Positions 54,586 to 63,701 of a stretch of DNA of 64,000 nucleotides are shown here, piece by piece. Positions within the stretch are counted from its first letter, which is position 1. Each line of letters begins with the position of its first letter. The notes under the pieces were generated by a model, which saw only the letters and a list, made by a program, of their open reading frames with translations, did not search any database and had not been told where the DNA came from. A program made the position numbers and the translations under genes. Location of the stretch: assembly GCF_900199405.1 (NCBI RefSeq), contig NZ_LT963430.1:1395605-1459604 (forward strand), given 5' to 3'. The DNA is from Beduinella massiliensis (GTDB lineage Bacteria; Bacillota; Clostridia; Christensenellales; Aristaeellaceae).

Positions 54586-55770
54586 ATGAAAAAGACAGCG
54601 GCTGTGGTCGACTTCGGAACGTCGAAAATCGTGACCCTGGTGGCGGAAAGCGGCAGCTATCACCGCTGCGACATCATTGGCGCGGGGACGGTTTCCTACG
54701 ACGGCTTTATGGACGGCGAGTGGAACGCGCCGGGACTTGTCAGCCAGGCGATCCACGATTCGGTCGCGGAAGCCGAAGCGCAGTCCCACCGGCGGATCAA
54801 GGAAGTCTACGTCGGCGTACCGGGTGAGTTTTCCCGCGTATACGTCATCGAGACGCAGGTGCAGCTTCAGGGCGCCGACCCTCGCGTGACCCCTGCGGAC
54901 GTGGAGCGGGTGTTCATTCAGGCGACGGAGGAAGTGCAGCCCCTGCGCGGCGCGATTATCCACCGCTCGCCGGCATGGTTCATGGTCGACGAGGGCAAAA
55001 AAACGATGGAACCGGTCGACATGAAGGGCAGCACGCTTCGGGCGATGGTTTCCTTTATCGTCGCGGACCAGTTCTTCCTGAACGATGTTTCCAACCGCAT
55101 GGCGCAGATGGGCCTCACGGTCAAGGGGTTCTATTCGACCCCGATGGGCGAGGCGCTGCTCTTCCTGACGCCGGAGGATCGCGACCGCACCGCGGTGCTG
55201 GTGGACGTCGGATACCTTTCTACGGAGGTCATGGCCGTCGAAGGCGACGCGCTGATCTTCCACAAGGTGCTGCCGGTCGGCGGCGCGCACATCACGCTGG
55301 ACCTGGTGACGGGGCTGGAAGCGCCGATGGCGCAGTGCGAGCAGATCAAGCGCAGCTATGTGTTCAATATAAATGCGGACGAAAAACAGGAAGCGATCGC
55401 CGAAAACGGCCAGAGCGAGACGTTCAGCCACGAACAGGTGGCGCGCGTGCTCGAGCCGCGGGTGGACGAGATCGCGGAAATGATTCAGGAATGCATCGAC
55501 CACAGCGGCGTACGCTTGGGCAGCTGGTCGAACATCTACCTCACGGGAGGCGGCATCGCGCCGATGAACGGCGGGCGCGTGTACCTATCCAACCAACTGG
55601 GACGAGCCGTGCGCCAACCGGCGGCCAAGACGGCCAAGCTGAACAGCCCGATCTATTCCAGCGCCCTGGGCCTGGTGGATTTGGTCTTCGAGACCATTGA
55701 AACCAGCGAGGAAGAGGGCTCTGTCGTTGGGAAAATATCTTCTTTCTTCCAGAACCTGCTGGGGAAATAA
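54586..55770 (+). CDS. ftsA: Cell-division ATPase FtsA
   Basis: 394 residues from ATG at 54586. Actin-like ATPase: phosphate-1 block AVVDFGTSKIVTLVAE, SHRRIKEVYVGVPG, phosphate-2 TAVLVDVGYLSTEVMAVEGD, adenosine motif IYLTGGGIAPMNG, and a C-terminal amphipathic end (GKISSFFQNLLGK) that fits the membrane-targeting helix. It tethers FtsZ to the membrane. It lacks the longer tail of B. subtilis FtsA. Confidence 0.94.
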   Translation: MKKTAAVVDFGTSKIVTLVAESGSYHRCDIIGAGTVSYDGFMDGEWNAPGLVSQAIHDSVAEAEAQSHRRIKEVYVGVPGEFSRVYVIETQVQLQGADPRVTPADVERVFIQATEEVQPLRGAIIHRSPAWFMVDEGKKTMEPVDMKGSTLRAMVSFIVADQFFLNDVSNRMAQMGLTVKGFYSTPMGEALLFLTPEDRDRTAVLVDVGYLSTEVMAVEGDALIFHKVLPVGGAHITLDLVTGLEAPMAQCEQIKRSYVFNINADEKQEAIAENGQSETFSHEQVARVLEPRVDEIAEMIQECIDHSGVRLGSWSNIYLTGGGIAPMNGGRVYLSNQLGRAVRQPAAKTAKLNSPIYSSALGLVDLVFETIETSEEEGSVVGKISSFFQNLLGK

Positions 55771-55803
55771 AGGATTTCTTTTGAATTAAAAGGGGGATGA
55801 CTT

Positions 55804-57156
55804 GTGCTCGAGTTTGAAGTCGAACAGAACTCCTATGCGTCCATCAAAGTAGTCGGATGCGGCGGCGGCGGCAACAACGCCGTCAACCGCATGGTGGATT
55901 CGGGGCTGCGGGGCGTGGAGTTCGTGTCCATCAATACGGACAAGCAGGCGCTGAATCTATCGCAGGCGCAGCATAAAATCCAGATCGGCGAAAAGCTGAC
56001 GAAGGGCCTGGGCGCGGGTGCCGTGCCGGACATCGGCCGGCGCGCGGCGGAGGAAAGCCGCGAGGAGATCGCCCAGGCGCTCAAGGGCTCCGACCTCGTG
56101 TTCGTCACGGCGGGCATGGGCGGCGGAACCGGCACGGGCGCCGCGCCTATCGTGGCCGAGGTCGCGCGCGAGCTGGGATGCTTGACGATCGCCGTCGTCA
56201 CCAAGCCCTTCCTGTTCGAGGGAAAGCAGCGCATGAAGAACGCGGAGACGGGCATCAGCGAGCTCAAGCAGCGCGTGGATACCCTCGTGGTCATCCCCAA
56301 CGACCGGCTGCTGCAGGTCGTCAGCAAGGGCACCACGATGTTGGAAGCCTTCCGCATCGCGGACGACGTGCTTCGTCAGGGCATTCAGGGCATTTCCGAC
56401 CTGATTGCCGTTCCTGCGCTCATCAACCTGGACTTTGCGGACGTAAAGACCGTCATGGAGTCCGGCGGCATGGCGCACATGGGCATCGGCGTGGGCAAGG
56501 GCGAAAACCGCATGGTCGAGGCGGCGAAGAACGCCATCCAATCCCCGATGCTGGAAACCTCGATCGACGGCGCGCGCGCAGTGCTGATGAACATCACCGG
56601 CGGCCCGGACATCAGCATCATCGATATCAACGAGGCGGCGCAGCTGGTCATGCAGGCGGCGGACAGCGAGGCCAACATCATCTTCGGCGCGGGCATCGAC
56701 GAGACGCTGGAGGACGAGGTGCGCATCACGGTCATCGCTACCGGCTTTGAAAAGACGCCCTTCCCGCCCAAGGAGCCGGTCAAGCGCCAGCGTCAGGCCT
56801 ATGCGCCCTCGCAGGCGCCCTACGTGCCGGTGACGCAGACGAGCTACAGCGCGCCGGAAGAGCCGCGCGCGTATTCGCGTTACGACGCGAGCTATACGCC
56901 GGCCGAGGGCGGTTACGCGCCCCGCGCGGAGGGTGCTTACGCCCCGCGCCAGGACGACGGCGAGCCGGAGATTCCCTCCTTCGTCAACAGCGGCATGAAC
57001 CGCGGGCCCGCGCCGCAGCGCGTATCCCCCTTCCAGGGCATGCCCGTGCAGCAGAACCCGGTGCGCGAACAGCCGCCGGAGGAAGCGCCGCAGGAGACGA
57101 GCCGCTCCTATCTGTCCGATGTGCCAGCGTACCTGCGCCGTCAGCCGAAAAAATAA
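55804..57156 (+). CDS. ftsZ: Tubulin-like cell-division GTPase FtsZ
   Basis: 450 residues from GTG at 55804 behind aaggggga. GTPase core to about residue 320 with [13 protein letters not shown], the tubulin signature [15 protein letters not shown] and FADVKTVM. A long Pro/Tyr/Ala-rich disordered linker follows, with imperfect [14 protein letters not shown] repeats, and then the conserved C-terminal peptide DVPAYLRR that binds FtsA and other partners. It forms the division ring. Confidence 0.96.
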   Translation: MLEFEVEQNSYASIKVVGCGGGGNNAVNRMVDSGLRGVEFVSINTDKQALNLSQAQHKIQIGEKLTKGLGAGAVPDIGRRAAEESREEIAQALKGSDLVFVTAGMGGGTGTGAAPIVAEVARELGCLTIAVVTKPFLFEGKQRMKNAETGISELKQRVDTLVVIPNDRLLQVVSKGTTMLEAFRIADDVLRQGIQGISDLIAVPALINLDFADVKTVMESGGMAHMGIGVGKGENRMVEAAKNAIQSPMLETSIDGARAVLMNITGGPDISIIDINEAAQLVMQAADSEANIIFGAGIDETLEDEVRITVIATGFEKTPFPPKEPVKRQRQAYAPSQAPYVPVTQTSYSAPEEPRAYSRYDASYTPAEGGYAPRAEGAYAPRQDDGEPEIPSFVNSGMNRGPAPQRVSPFQGMPVQQNPVREQPPEEAPQETSRSYLSDVPAYLRRQPKK

Positions 57157-57172
57157 GCTTCGATTCAGCTTG

Positions 57173-57202
57173 TCCGTCCGGTCGATTGACCGGACGGATT
57201 TT
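57173..57202 (+). terminator. Terminator of ftsZ
   Basis: Perfect 11-bp stem tccgtccggtc/gaccggacgga, loop gatt, then tttt. The 3' arm and T tract overlap the -35 box and spacer of the next promoter. Confidence 0.88.
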
Positions 57203-57214
57203 CCATGTTATAAT
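57186..57214 (+). promoter_or_regulatory. Promoter of the aminotransferase-dap genes
   Basis: TTGACC (57186-57191), 17-nt gap, TATAAT (57209-57214). It starts inside the loop and 3' arm of the ftsZ terminator. Confidence 0.88.
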
Positions 57215-57252
57215 CCGGTTATTCTTGATGGAGAGGCAGGAGGCGATGCGCG

Positions 57253-58383
57253 ATGGAAATGAACCGCGCCGTCATGGCGATGCAGCCCAGCGGCATCCGG
57301 CGCATCACGGCGGAGGCACGGCGAATACCGGGATGTATTTCCCTGACGCTGGGCGAGCCGGACTTTGACACGCCGGAGCCCATCCGCGCGCGTACGAAGC
57401 GGGCGCTCGACGAAAACTATACCCATTACCCGCCCAACGCGGGCTATGCGGCGCTGCGAAAACAGATCGCGGCCTATGAAAACGGCCGCCATGGTACAGA
57501 CTATACGGAGGACGAGGTCATCGTGACGGCGGGCTCCACCGAGGCAATCGCCTGCGCGCTGATCGCCATCCTGAACCCGGGCGACGAGGTGATCGTGCCC
57601 GTGCCTGCCTTCGGGCTTTACGAGCAGCTGATCGCGATCGCAGGCAGCGTATACGTTCCTCTGCACACGGAGGAGGACGGATTTCAGATTACGGAAAAGC
57701 GCCTGAACGCCTGCCTGACGGAAAGGACCAAGGCGATCATCGTCACCACGCCCAACAACCCCACCGGCTGCGTGCTGGAAGAGCCGTCGCTATCGCTGCT
57801 CTCCCGCGCAGCGAAGGCGCGCGGCTTGTTCGTGCTGCTGGACGGCGTATACGACCGCCTGATCTACCGGGAGAGCATCCCCCATCTGATGGACGATACC
57901 AGCCTGAAGGACCGCCTGATCGCCCTGCAGAGCTTTTCCAAGCCCTTCGCCATGACGGGCTGGCGCGTGGGCTACAGCCTGGCGGACGCGCCCGTGACGG
58001 CGCAGATGCTCAAGGTACACGCGTCGCTCGTGGTGGGCGTGTCGGCATTCTCGCAGCGGGGCTGCGAGGGCATCTTCGGCACGGACATCGAGCCCATGCG
58101 GGCGCGCTACAGGGAACGGCGCGATTACGTGCTTTCCAGGCTTGCGGCGATGGGCCTGGAGACGGTGCGGCCGGACGGCGCGTTTTACGTGTTTCCCTCC
58201 ATCGCGCGCTTTCAAATGCCGTCGGAGGAGTTTGCGCTTCGCCTGATGCGCGAGGCGAAGGTCGCCGTGGTGCCGGGGAGCTGTTTTGGCGTGGAGGGCT
58301 TTGTGCGCATCACGTATTGTTACAGCGACGGGGAGCTTCAGGAGGGGATGGACCGACTGGAGCGCTTTGTCAGGACGCTATAG
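57253..58383 (+). CDS. patA: Class I/II PLP aminotransferase, likely N-acetyl-LL-DAP transaminase (PatA-like)
   Basis: 376 residues from ATG at 57253, nine bases after AGGAGG. Fold-type I: TLGEPDFDTPEPI, NPNNPTG-type segment TTPNNPTGCVL, and the PLP lysine K230 in SFSKPFAMTGWRVGY, with the C-terminal Arg in FVRITYCYS. It heads the dapA-dapB-dapH genes. Because dapH implies the acetylase route to DAP, which needs an N-acetyl-LL-DAP aminotransferase, that function is the best guess; aspartate or aromatic transamination remains possible. Confidence 0.82.
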   Translation: MEMNRAVMAMQPSGIRRITAEARRIPGCISLTLGEPDFDTPEPIRARTKRALDENYTHYPPNAGYAALRKQIAAYENGRHGTDYTEDEVIVTAGSTEAIACALIAILNPGDEVIVPVPAFGLYEQLIAIAGSVYVPLHTEEDGFQITEKRLNACLTERTKAIIVTTPNNPTGCVLEEPSLSLLSRAAKARGLFVLLDGVYDRLIYRESIPHLMDDTSLKDRLIALQSFSKPFAMTGWRVGYSLADAPVTAQMLKVHASLVVGVSAFSQRGCEGIFGTDIEPMRARYRERRDYVLSRLAAMGLETVRPDGAFYVFPSIARFQMPSEEFALRLMREAKVAVVPGSCFGVEGFVRITYCYSDGELQEGMDRLERFVRTL

Positions 58384-58440
58384 GGCTTTAGATCAGGAAA
58401 ATTTCTGCGAAAAACGCTGGACGACAAGGAGGAACAGACG

Positions 58441-59313
58441 ATGAAATTGAGAGGCAGCTACGTCGCGCTGGTAACGCCGTTTCATCAGGACGGAAGCGTC
58501 AACTTTGAAAAGCTGAAGGAACTGTGCGAGTGGCACATCCAAAGCGGGACGGACGGCATCGTGGCGCTGGGCACCACGGGCGAATCGAGCACCATGACGC
58601 ACGAGGAGGACGACGCGGTCGCCCAGTGCGTGCTGGATACGGTGGCCGGGCGCATCCCCGTCATCGTGGGCAGCGGCTCAAACGCCACGGAGACGGCCGT
58701 CATGAAGAGCAGGCGCTACGCGGCGATGGGCGCGGACGGCGTGTTGGTGATTACCCCGTATTACAACAAGGCCAACGACGAGGGCATGATTCGCCATTTC
58801 GAGGCGGTCGCCGGCGCCGTCGACGTGCCGGTAATCCTTTACAACGTGCCGGGACGCACGGGATGCAGCCTTTCCGTACCGGTGGTGGAGCGCCTCTCGC
58901 GTCACCCGCGCATCGCGGGCATCAAGGAGGCGAGCGGAAGCATCTCCTACGTGGCCAAGATCGCGCGCTTCGTGTCCGAGGACTTCAGCCTCGTGTCCGG
59001 CAACGACGACATGATCGTGCCGGTGCTCTCCCTGGGTGGAACGGGCGTCATCTCGGTCTTCGCCAACATCTGCCCGCGCCAGACGCACGACATGGTGGCG
59101 GCCTATCTCGCGGGCGATACGGGCCGCGCGCGCGCGATGCAGCTCGAATACCTGGATCTCATCAACAAGCTGTTCATCGAGGTGAACCCCATCCCTGTCA
59201 AGGAAGCGATGAACATGCTGGGGATGGACGTCGGCGGGTTCCGCCTGCCGCTGTGTGAGATGGAAAAGGCGCACCGCGAGGTGCTGGCAGACGCGCTGCG
59301 GGTGCTCGAATGA
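58441..59313 (+). CDS. dapA: 4-Hydroxy-tetrahydrodipicolinate synthase
   Basis: 290 residues from ATG at 58441 behind aaggagga. TIM barrel with GTTGESSTMTHEE, the Tyr of LYNVPGRTG and the Schiff-base lysine K162 in AGIKEASGS. It condenses pyruvate with aspartate semialdehyde, the committed step to DAP and lysine. The end overlaps the dapB start by 4 nt (ATGA). Confidence 0.96.
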   Translation: MKLRGSYVALVTPFHQDGSVNFEKLKELCEWHIQSGTDGIVALGTTGESSTMTHEEDDAVAQCVLDTVAGRIPVIVGSGSNATETAVMKSRRYAAMGADGVLVITPYYNKANDEGMIRHFEAVAGAVDVPVILYNVPGRTGCSLSVPVVERLSRHPRIAGIKEASGSISYVAKIARFVSEDFSLVSGNDDMIVPVLSLGGTGVISVFANICPRQTHDMVAAYLAGDTGRARAMQLEYLDLINKLFIEVNPIPVKEAMNMLGMDVGGFRLPLCEMEKAHREVLADALRVLE

Positions 59314-60029
59314 ACGTCGCGCTGATCGGCTATGGAAAAATGGGACGCATGGTGGAGGACGTCTGCCGCGCGCAGACGGATATCAGGATCGCGGGCATCG
59401 TGGACGAGGGGCATTTGCCTTCTCTCTCACGCGTGGCCTCACCGGACGTTGCCATCGACTTTTCACATCCGGACAACCTGCTGGCGCTGCTTGCGGCTGC
59501 GCTGGAGATGCAGGTGCCGCTGGTGCTGGGCACCACGGGGCTTTCTGCGGCGCAGGAGGAGTCCATCCGCGAGGCGTCGCGGCAAATCCCGATCGTGCGC
59601 ACGCAGAACTTCTCCGTGGGCGTGACGGTGATGCGCCGCATCGCCGCGGAGATGGCGGCGGCGCTCGGCGAAGAATTTGACATCGAGATCACGGAAACGC
59701 ACCACCGCCAGAAGGTGGACGCCCCCAGCGGCACGGCGAAGATGCTGCTGAGGGCGGTGGATCCTCAGGGCGGGCACGCGCCGCGCTACGGCCGCGAGGG
59801 CATGGTAGGCGCGCGCGGCCGCGAGATCGGCGTGCACAGCCTGCGGGGCGGCACGGTCGCGGGCGAACACAGCGTGCGCTTTTTTGGGGAGCAGGAGGAG
59901 TTGGAGCTTCGCCACCGGGCGGACAGCCGGCGCATCTTCGCGGCGGGCGCGGTAAAGGCGGCGCGCTTTGTGCGCCAGCAGCCCGCGGGGCTTTACGACA
60001 TGGACGACGTATTGTTTGGAGGTCGCTAA
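59310..60029 (+). CDS. dapB: 4-Hydroxy-tetrahydrodipicolinate reductase
   Basis: 239 residues. NAD(P)-binding start VALIGYGKMGRMV, LGTTGLS, and the catalytic block ETHHRQKVDAPSGTA with the His-His and Lys of DapB. It reduces the dapA product to tetrahydrodipicolinate. It is coupled to its neighbours: ATGA overlap upstream, and its stop is followed at once by the dapH ATG. Confidence 0.96.
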   Translation: MNVALIGYGKMGRMVEDVCRAQTDIRIAGIVDEGHLPSLSRVASPDVAIDFSHPDNLLALLAAALEMQVPLVLGTTGLSAAQEESIREASRQIPIVRTQNFSVGVTVMRRIAAEMAAALGEEFDIEITETHHRQKVDAPSGTAKMLLRAVDPQGGHAPRYGREGMVGARGREIGVHSLRGGTVAGEHSVRFFGEQEELELRHRADSRRIFAAGAVKAARFVRQQPAGLYDMDDVLFGGR

Positions 60030-60722
60030 ATGGACGCATACGAGATCATTCGCATCATCAAGGAATCGAAAAAGCAGACGCCGGTGAGGGCGTTTGTGAA
60101 GGCGAAGCAGCCGCTTTGCTTCGAGGGCTGCAAGGTGTTCGGCGCGGGCGACCAGATCGTCTTTGGCGATTGGAAGGACGTGGAGCCGGTGCTCACGGCG
60201 CATGCCGGGGAGATCGAAGAGCTGGTCGTCGAAAGCGACCGGCGCAACAGCGCGATTCCGATGGTGGACATGAAGAAGTTCAACGCCCGCATCGAGCCGG
60301 GCGCAATCATCCGCGACCAGGTGGAAATCGGCGATAACGCGGTGATCATGATGGGGGCGATCGTCAACATCGGCGCGGTCATCGGCGAGGGAACGATGAT
60401 CGACATGGGCGCGGTGCTCGGCGGGCGCGCGATCGTCGGCAGGCGCTGCCACATCGGCGCGGGCACGGTGCTGGCAGGCGTCGTGGAGCCGCCGAGCGCG
60501 CAGCCGGTGGTGATCGAGGACGACGTAGTCATCGGCGCGAACGCGGTGGTGATCGAGGGCGTGCGCGTCGGCGCGGGCGCGGTCGTCGCGGCGGGCGCGG
60601 TCGTCGTGTCGGACGTGGAGCCGGGCGTGGTCGTCGCGGGCGTGCCCGCGCGCGTCATCAAGCGCAAGGATGGGCGTACGGCATCGAAGACCGAGCTCAT
60701 CGACGCGCTGCGTGAACTGTAA
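60030..60722 (+). CDS. dapH: Tetrahydrodipicolinate N-acetyltransferase
   Basis: 230 residues. An N-terminal DapH-specific helical domain ([19 protein letters not shown]), then a left-handed beta helix of hexapeptide repeats ([31 protein letters not shown]...). It acetylates tetrahydrodipicolinate, committing the cell to the acetylase branch. The matching deacetylase gene (dapL/ykuR type) is not in the window. Confidence 0.94.
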   Translation: MDAYEIIRIIKESKKQTPVRAFVKAKQPLCFEGCKVFGAGDQIVFGDWKDVEPVLTAHAGEIEELVVESDRRNSAIPMVDMKKFNARIEPGAIIRDQVEIGDNAVIMMGAIVNIGAVIGEGTMIDMGAVLGGRAIVGRRCHIGAGTVLAGVVEPPSAQPVVIEDDVVIGANAVVIEGVRVGAGAVVAAGAVVVSDVEPGVVVAGVPARVIKRKDGRTASKTELIDALREL

Positions 60723-60735
60723 ACGAGAAAATTGG

Positions 60736-60763
60736 AGCGCCGCCGGGAAACCGGCGGCGCTCT
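60736..60763 (+). terminator. GNRA-capped hairpin after dapH
   Basis: Perfect 12-bp stem gagcgccgccgg/ccggcggcgctc closed by the tetraloop gaaa. T tract is weak (ttg), so read-through to the next gene is possible. Confidence 0.65.
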
Positions 60764-60781
60764 TGAGCCTTGGAGGAGCAA

Positions 60782-61597
60782 ATGAAGCGATCAAACTTAC
60801 GTCCCATCTGGTCGATGTTCACGGTCTTCCTGTCGCTGTTCATCCTGAACTTCGCGGTGAGCATACCTTTAGGGGTAACGCAGCGCATGTGGCTGCTTTT
60901 GGAGCTCTGGTCGCTCCTCCTCTCCGGTGCATTGCTTACAAGGTACGGAATGCCCGATAGGAAGAAGCGCGTGCTTTCGGCGAGTCTTGCGCTGCTCGCC
61001 TGCCTGGGACACGCACTCGTTTACAAGGCTCCCCTGTCCGCAATCTGGAGTTTCCTGCTGACCCTGACGGCCGCGCTGGCGGTTTTTTCGACCTTTTCTC
61101 ACTTCGCTGGGCAGAAAATTCCCCTTCTGCGCGTCGGAAAAGGGAGCGAGTGTGCGCTGAGCGTCGGCGTTGGGGTGGCGGTCGGCGCGCTGCTGGGGGC
61201 GGTGAACCTCTTTCTGGGGGGCGGTCGGTCTGCGCAGGGCTTCCACCCCGTCGTTCCTGCCCTGCTCGTCGCACTGAACCCCGCCATTATGGAAGAAGTC
61301 GCCCTGCGAACCGTATTTTTCGCATTTTGTCTTCACCTGATGCAGGGACAATGTGCAACGAAAAGTCAACGTTTCACAGGTCTGTTTATGATGGTCATGC
61401 CGCACGTGCTCATTCACACGCCGGAAGCCTTTATGCAGGGAGGAATGATCGGCGGGCTCGTTTCAACCTTGATCTATGTCGTGCTTTTTGGGCTTCCATT
61501 TGCGCTTTTGCAGCGCAGGCGCGACCTCGCGTCCGCCATGATTGCGCACGGAACGGTGGATCTGATCCGCTTTTGCCTGCTCGGGCTGCCGCTGTAG
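60782..61597 (+). CDS. CPBP-family intramembrane metalloprotease
   Basis: 271 residues from ATG at 60782 behind ttggaggag. Six to eight membrane helices. CAAX-protease/bacteriocin-processing motifs are present: EEVALRTVFF (the EExxxR site) and, in the next helix, MMVMPHVLIH with metal-binding histidines. Possible roles include processing of peptides or membrane proteins; the substrate is unknown, and no bacteriocin gene is nearby. It converges on ldh with a 19-nt gap. Confidence 0.85.
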   Translation: MKRSNLRPIWSMFTVFLSLFILNFAVSIPLGVTQRMWLLLELWSLLLSGALLTRYGMPDRKKRVLSASLALLACLGHALVYKAPLSAIWSFLLTLTAALAVFSTFSHFAGQKIPLLRVGKGSECALSVGVGVAVGALLGAVNLFLGGGRSAQGFHPVVPALLVALNPAIMEEVALRTVFFAFCLHLMQGQCATKSQRFTGLFMMVMPHVLIHTPEAFMQGGMIGGLVSTLIYVVLFGLPFALLQRRRDLASAMIAHGTVDLIRFCLLGLPL

Positions 61598-61616
61598 AGA
61601 CGTGACGCGCGTTTCC

Positions 61617-62567
61617 TTAAAACGATATTTCTTTCCAGCACTCGTCCAATACCTGGCACGACCGGCGGAAGCGCTCTTCCTCCTCCGGGGTGATCGGCAG
61701 GGCGAGCGTTTCGCGCACGCCCGCGCGTCCCACGACGGAAGGGATGCCCGCGAAGACGTCCCGCACGCCGTAGGAGCCGCGCAGCATCGTCGAGACCGTG
61801 AGTACGCTGTTTTCGTCGCCCAACAGCGCCTTGGTGATGCGTGCCATGGCCATGCCGATGCCGTAATAGGTAGCCTTTTTGGCTTTTATGATCTCCTGAG
61901 CCGCATCGCGTACCTGGACGGCGATCCCCTCCATATCCTCGTACTTGTAACGCCCGCCGGATTCGGCACAGACGGTGGAGACGGGCTTGGTCGCCAGCAT
62001 CGCCTGCGACCAGGGGACGAACTCGCTGTCGCCGTGCTCGCCCATCACGTAGGCGTGCACGTTGCGGGGATCGACCGAGAAATATTGTCCCAGCAGGTAG
62101 CGCAATCGAGCGGTATCCAGCGCCGTGCCCGTGCCGATCACGCGGCCGGGCGCAAAGCCCGAAAGCGCGAGCGTCAGGCGGGTCATGACGTCCACGGGGT
62201 TCGTCGCCACCAGGAAGAGCCCGGAAAAACCTGAACGGAGTACGGGCTCCACGATGGAACCGAAGACCGCCGCATTCCGCGAAAGCAGCGCCGGGCGCGA
62301 TTCGCCGGGCTTTTGCGCGACGCCGGCGGAGATGACCACGACGTCCGCGTCCGCGCAGTCCTCATAATGCCCGGCGGCGATGCGCATGTGGGATGGAGAA
62401 AAGGCGAGTCCATGGTTGAGGTCCATCGCTTCGCCTTTGGCGCGCGCCTCGTCGATGTCGATGAGCAGCAGCTCGTCGCAGGCGCTCTGGTTGAGAAGCG
62501 CGTAGGCGTAACTCATGCCGACCATGCCGGTGCCGATGAGCACGACCTTGCGGGATTGTGGATTCAT
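61617..62567 (-). CDS. ldh: L-lactate dehydrogenase
   Basis: 316 residues from ATG at 62567 behind gaggga. NAD site VVLIGTGMVGMSYAYALL with the acidic DIDEARAKGEAMDL, GVAQKPGESR (Arg of the mobile loop), VATNPVDVMT, and the catalytic YVMGEHGDSEFV. It reduces pyruvate to L-lactate in fermentation. Q at the substrate-specificity loop (GVAQKPGE) favours LDH over malate dehydrogenase. Confidence 0.95.
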   Translation of the reverse strand: MNPQSRKVVLIGTGMVGMSYAYALLNQSACDELLLIDIDEARAKGEAMDLNHGLAFSPSHMRIAAGHYEDCADADVVVISAGVAQKPGESRPALLSRNAAVFGSIVEPVLRSGFSGLFLVATNPVDVMTRLTLALSGFAPGRVIGTGTALDTARLRYLLGQYFSVDPRNVHAYVMGEHGDSEFVPWSQAMLATKPVSTVCAESGGRYKYEDMEGIAVQVRDAAQEIIKAKKATYYGIGMAMARITKALLGDENSVLTVSTMLRGSYGVRDVFAGIPSVVGRAGVRETLALPITPEEEERFRRSCQVLDECWKEISF

Positions 62568-62663
62568 GGCGTTCCCTCCGCTATTTAAAGTGCTCCCTTA
62601 GTATGCGCAAGAAAATAAAATGCATGATCGTTTATTGGACAAACAGTGCTCGGAGGATGCAGG

Positions 62664-63404
62664 ATGCGAAATATACTTGGCGCGGCCGCCCTTGCGCTTG
62701 CGCTGGCATGGACTGGCGCGGCAGCCGCGGAACAGACGATAGCGATCGGGGCGCAGCAGAGCGGCGCACCGATCGGGGTGGAGAGCCTCGTCGCGTACGA
62801 CGTGGCGCTCACGGGTTTCCCCGACTATGAACACGACGTGGACGTGGTATTCATGGAGGACGGAAAGGAGCTTGAGCCGCCGCAGGACGTCTCGATGGCG
62901 GGCATCGACGGTGCGCCGACGGACAAGACGCTGACGCTGCGCGTAGGGCCCAACGCCAAGGCGGGAGAATATGCCTTCGCGCTGCGCGTAAACGGCGTGC
63001 TGTCCGCTCCGGAGGGACGGCTTGCCGTAGGTGAGGCCATCGCGGAGGAGGCGCTTTGGGCGAGAGACGAAGCCGCGGATGTAGAGGCGGAGGTGCGCTA
63101 TGCGTTCGGGGGGCGCTTCCGGACGGGAGACAAATTGACGCTGGAAGCGTTGACGAACAAAGACGGATCGCTTGCGCTCACGCTTTCGGTGCTAAACGAA
63201 GAGGGCGTACCTTCCGCCCTGCTGGATCGGCTGAGCGTTCAGGTCACGCTGCCGGAGGGCTGGGAGACCGCGACCGCGGCGCTCCTGCTGCCGGATGGGC
63301 AGCAAAAAAGCCTGCACACGGCAGGCGGGGAAGGACGTATTTCATTTGCGCTTCAGGAAAACGGGACGGTTCGGCTGCGGCGTCAGCAGGGACGCGACAA
63401 CTGA
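62664..63404 (+). CDS. Secreted protein of unknown function
   Basis: 246 residues from ATG at 62664 behind GGAGG. A signal peptide (RNILGAAALALALAWTGAAAA) is followed by a beta-rich region without cysteines or known motifs. Segments such as TLRVGPNAKAGEYAFALRVNG suggest Ig-like or bacterial surface domains. Its end overlaps the 3' end of the XRE gene on the other strand by 22 nt. Function unknown. Confidence 0.78.
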   Translation: MRNILGAAALALALAWTGAAAAEQTIAIGAQQSGAPIGVESLVAYDVALTGFPDYEHDVDVVFMEDGKELEPPQDVSMAGIDGAPTDKTLTLRVGPNAKAGEYAFALRVNGVLSAPEGRLAVGEAIAEEALWARDEAADVEAEVRYAFGGRFRTGDKLTLEALTNKDGSLALTLSVLNEEGVPSALLDRLSVQVTLPEGWETATAALLLPDGQQKSLHTAGGEGRISFALQENGTVRLRRQQGRDN

Positions 63405-63697
63405 AGAATGATCTCCGCGACGGCGCGCCTCTTTTTCGGCGTGAGGCGCGAAAAGGCGAGGATGGCCTCCATGTCTGCGCGCGTCAGCGCATCGCCGGAC
63501 GGTTCGGTCAAGCGGGACGTCTGGCACGAGAGCGCCCCGCACAGGCGGCTCAGCAGGGATTCGCTGATCTCGCTGTCCTGACTTTCCAGGTGCTCGATGT
63601 CCGCCTTGTGCAGCCCCAAATAAAAGGCGAGCTCCTTTTGCGTGATGCCCAGCGCGTGACGTCGCTTGCACAGGGCGCTGGCGCAGAGCACTGGCAT
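63383..63697 (-). CDS. Small XRE-family DNA-binding protein
   Basis: 104 residues from ATG at 63697, with aaggagg lying in the end of the upstream methyltransferase gene. Residues about 8-60 form a Cro/C1 HTH (RHALGITQKELAFYLGLHKADIEHLE), and the rest is helical (RADMEAILAFSRLTPKKRRAVAEIILQL). Likely a local regulator; there is no adjacent phage or toxin gene. It ends convergently into the secreted-protein gene. Confidence 0.82.
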   Translation of the reverse strand: MPVLCASALCKRRHALGITQKELAFYLGLHKADIEHLESQDSEISESLLSRLCGALSCQTSRLTEPSGDALTRADMEAILAFSRLTPKKRRAVAEIILQLSRPC

Positions 63698-63701
63698 GCG
63701 C

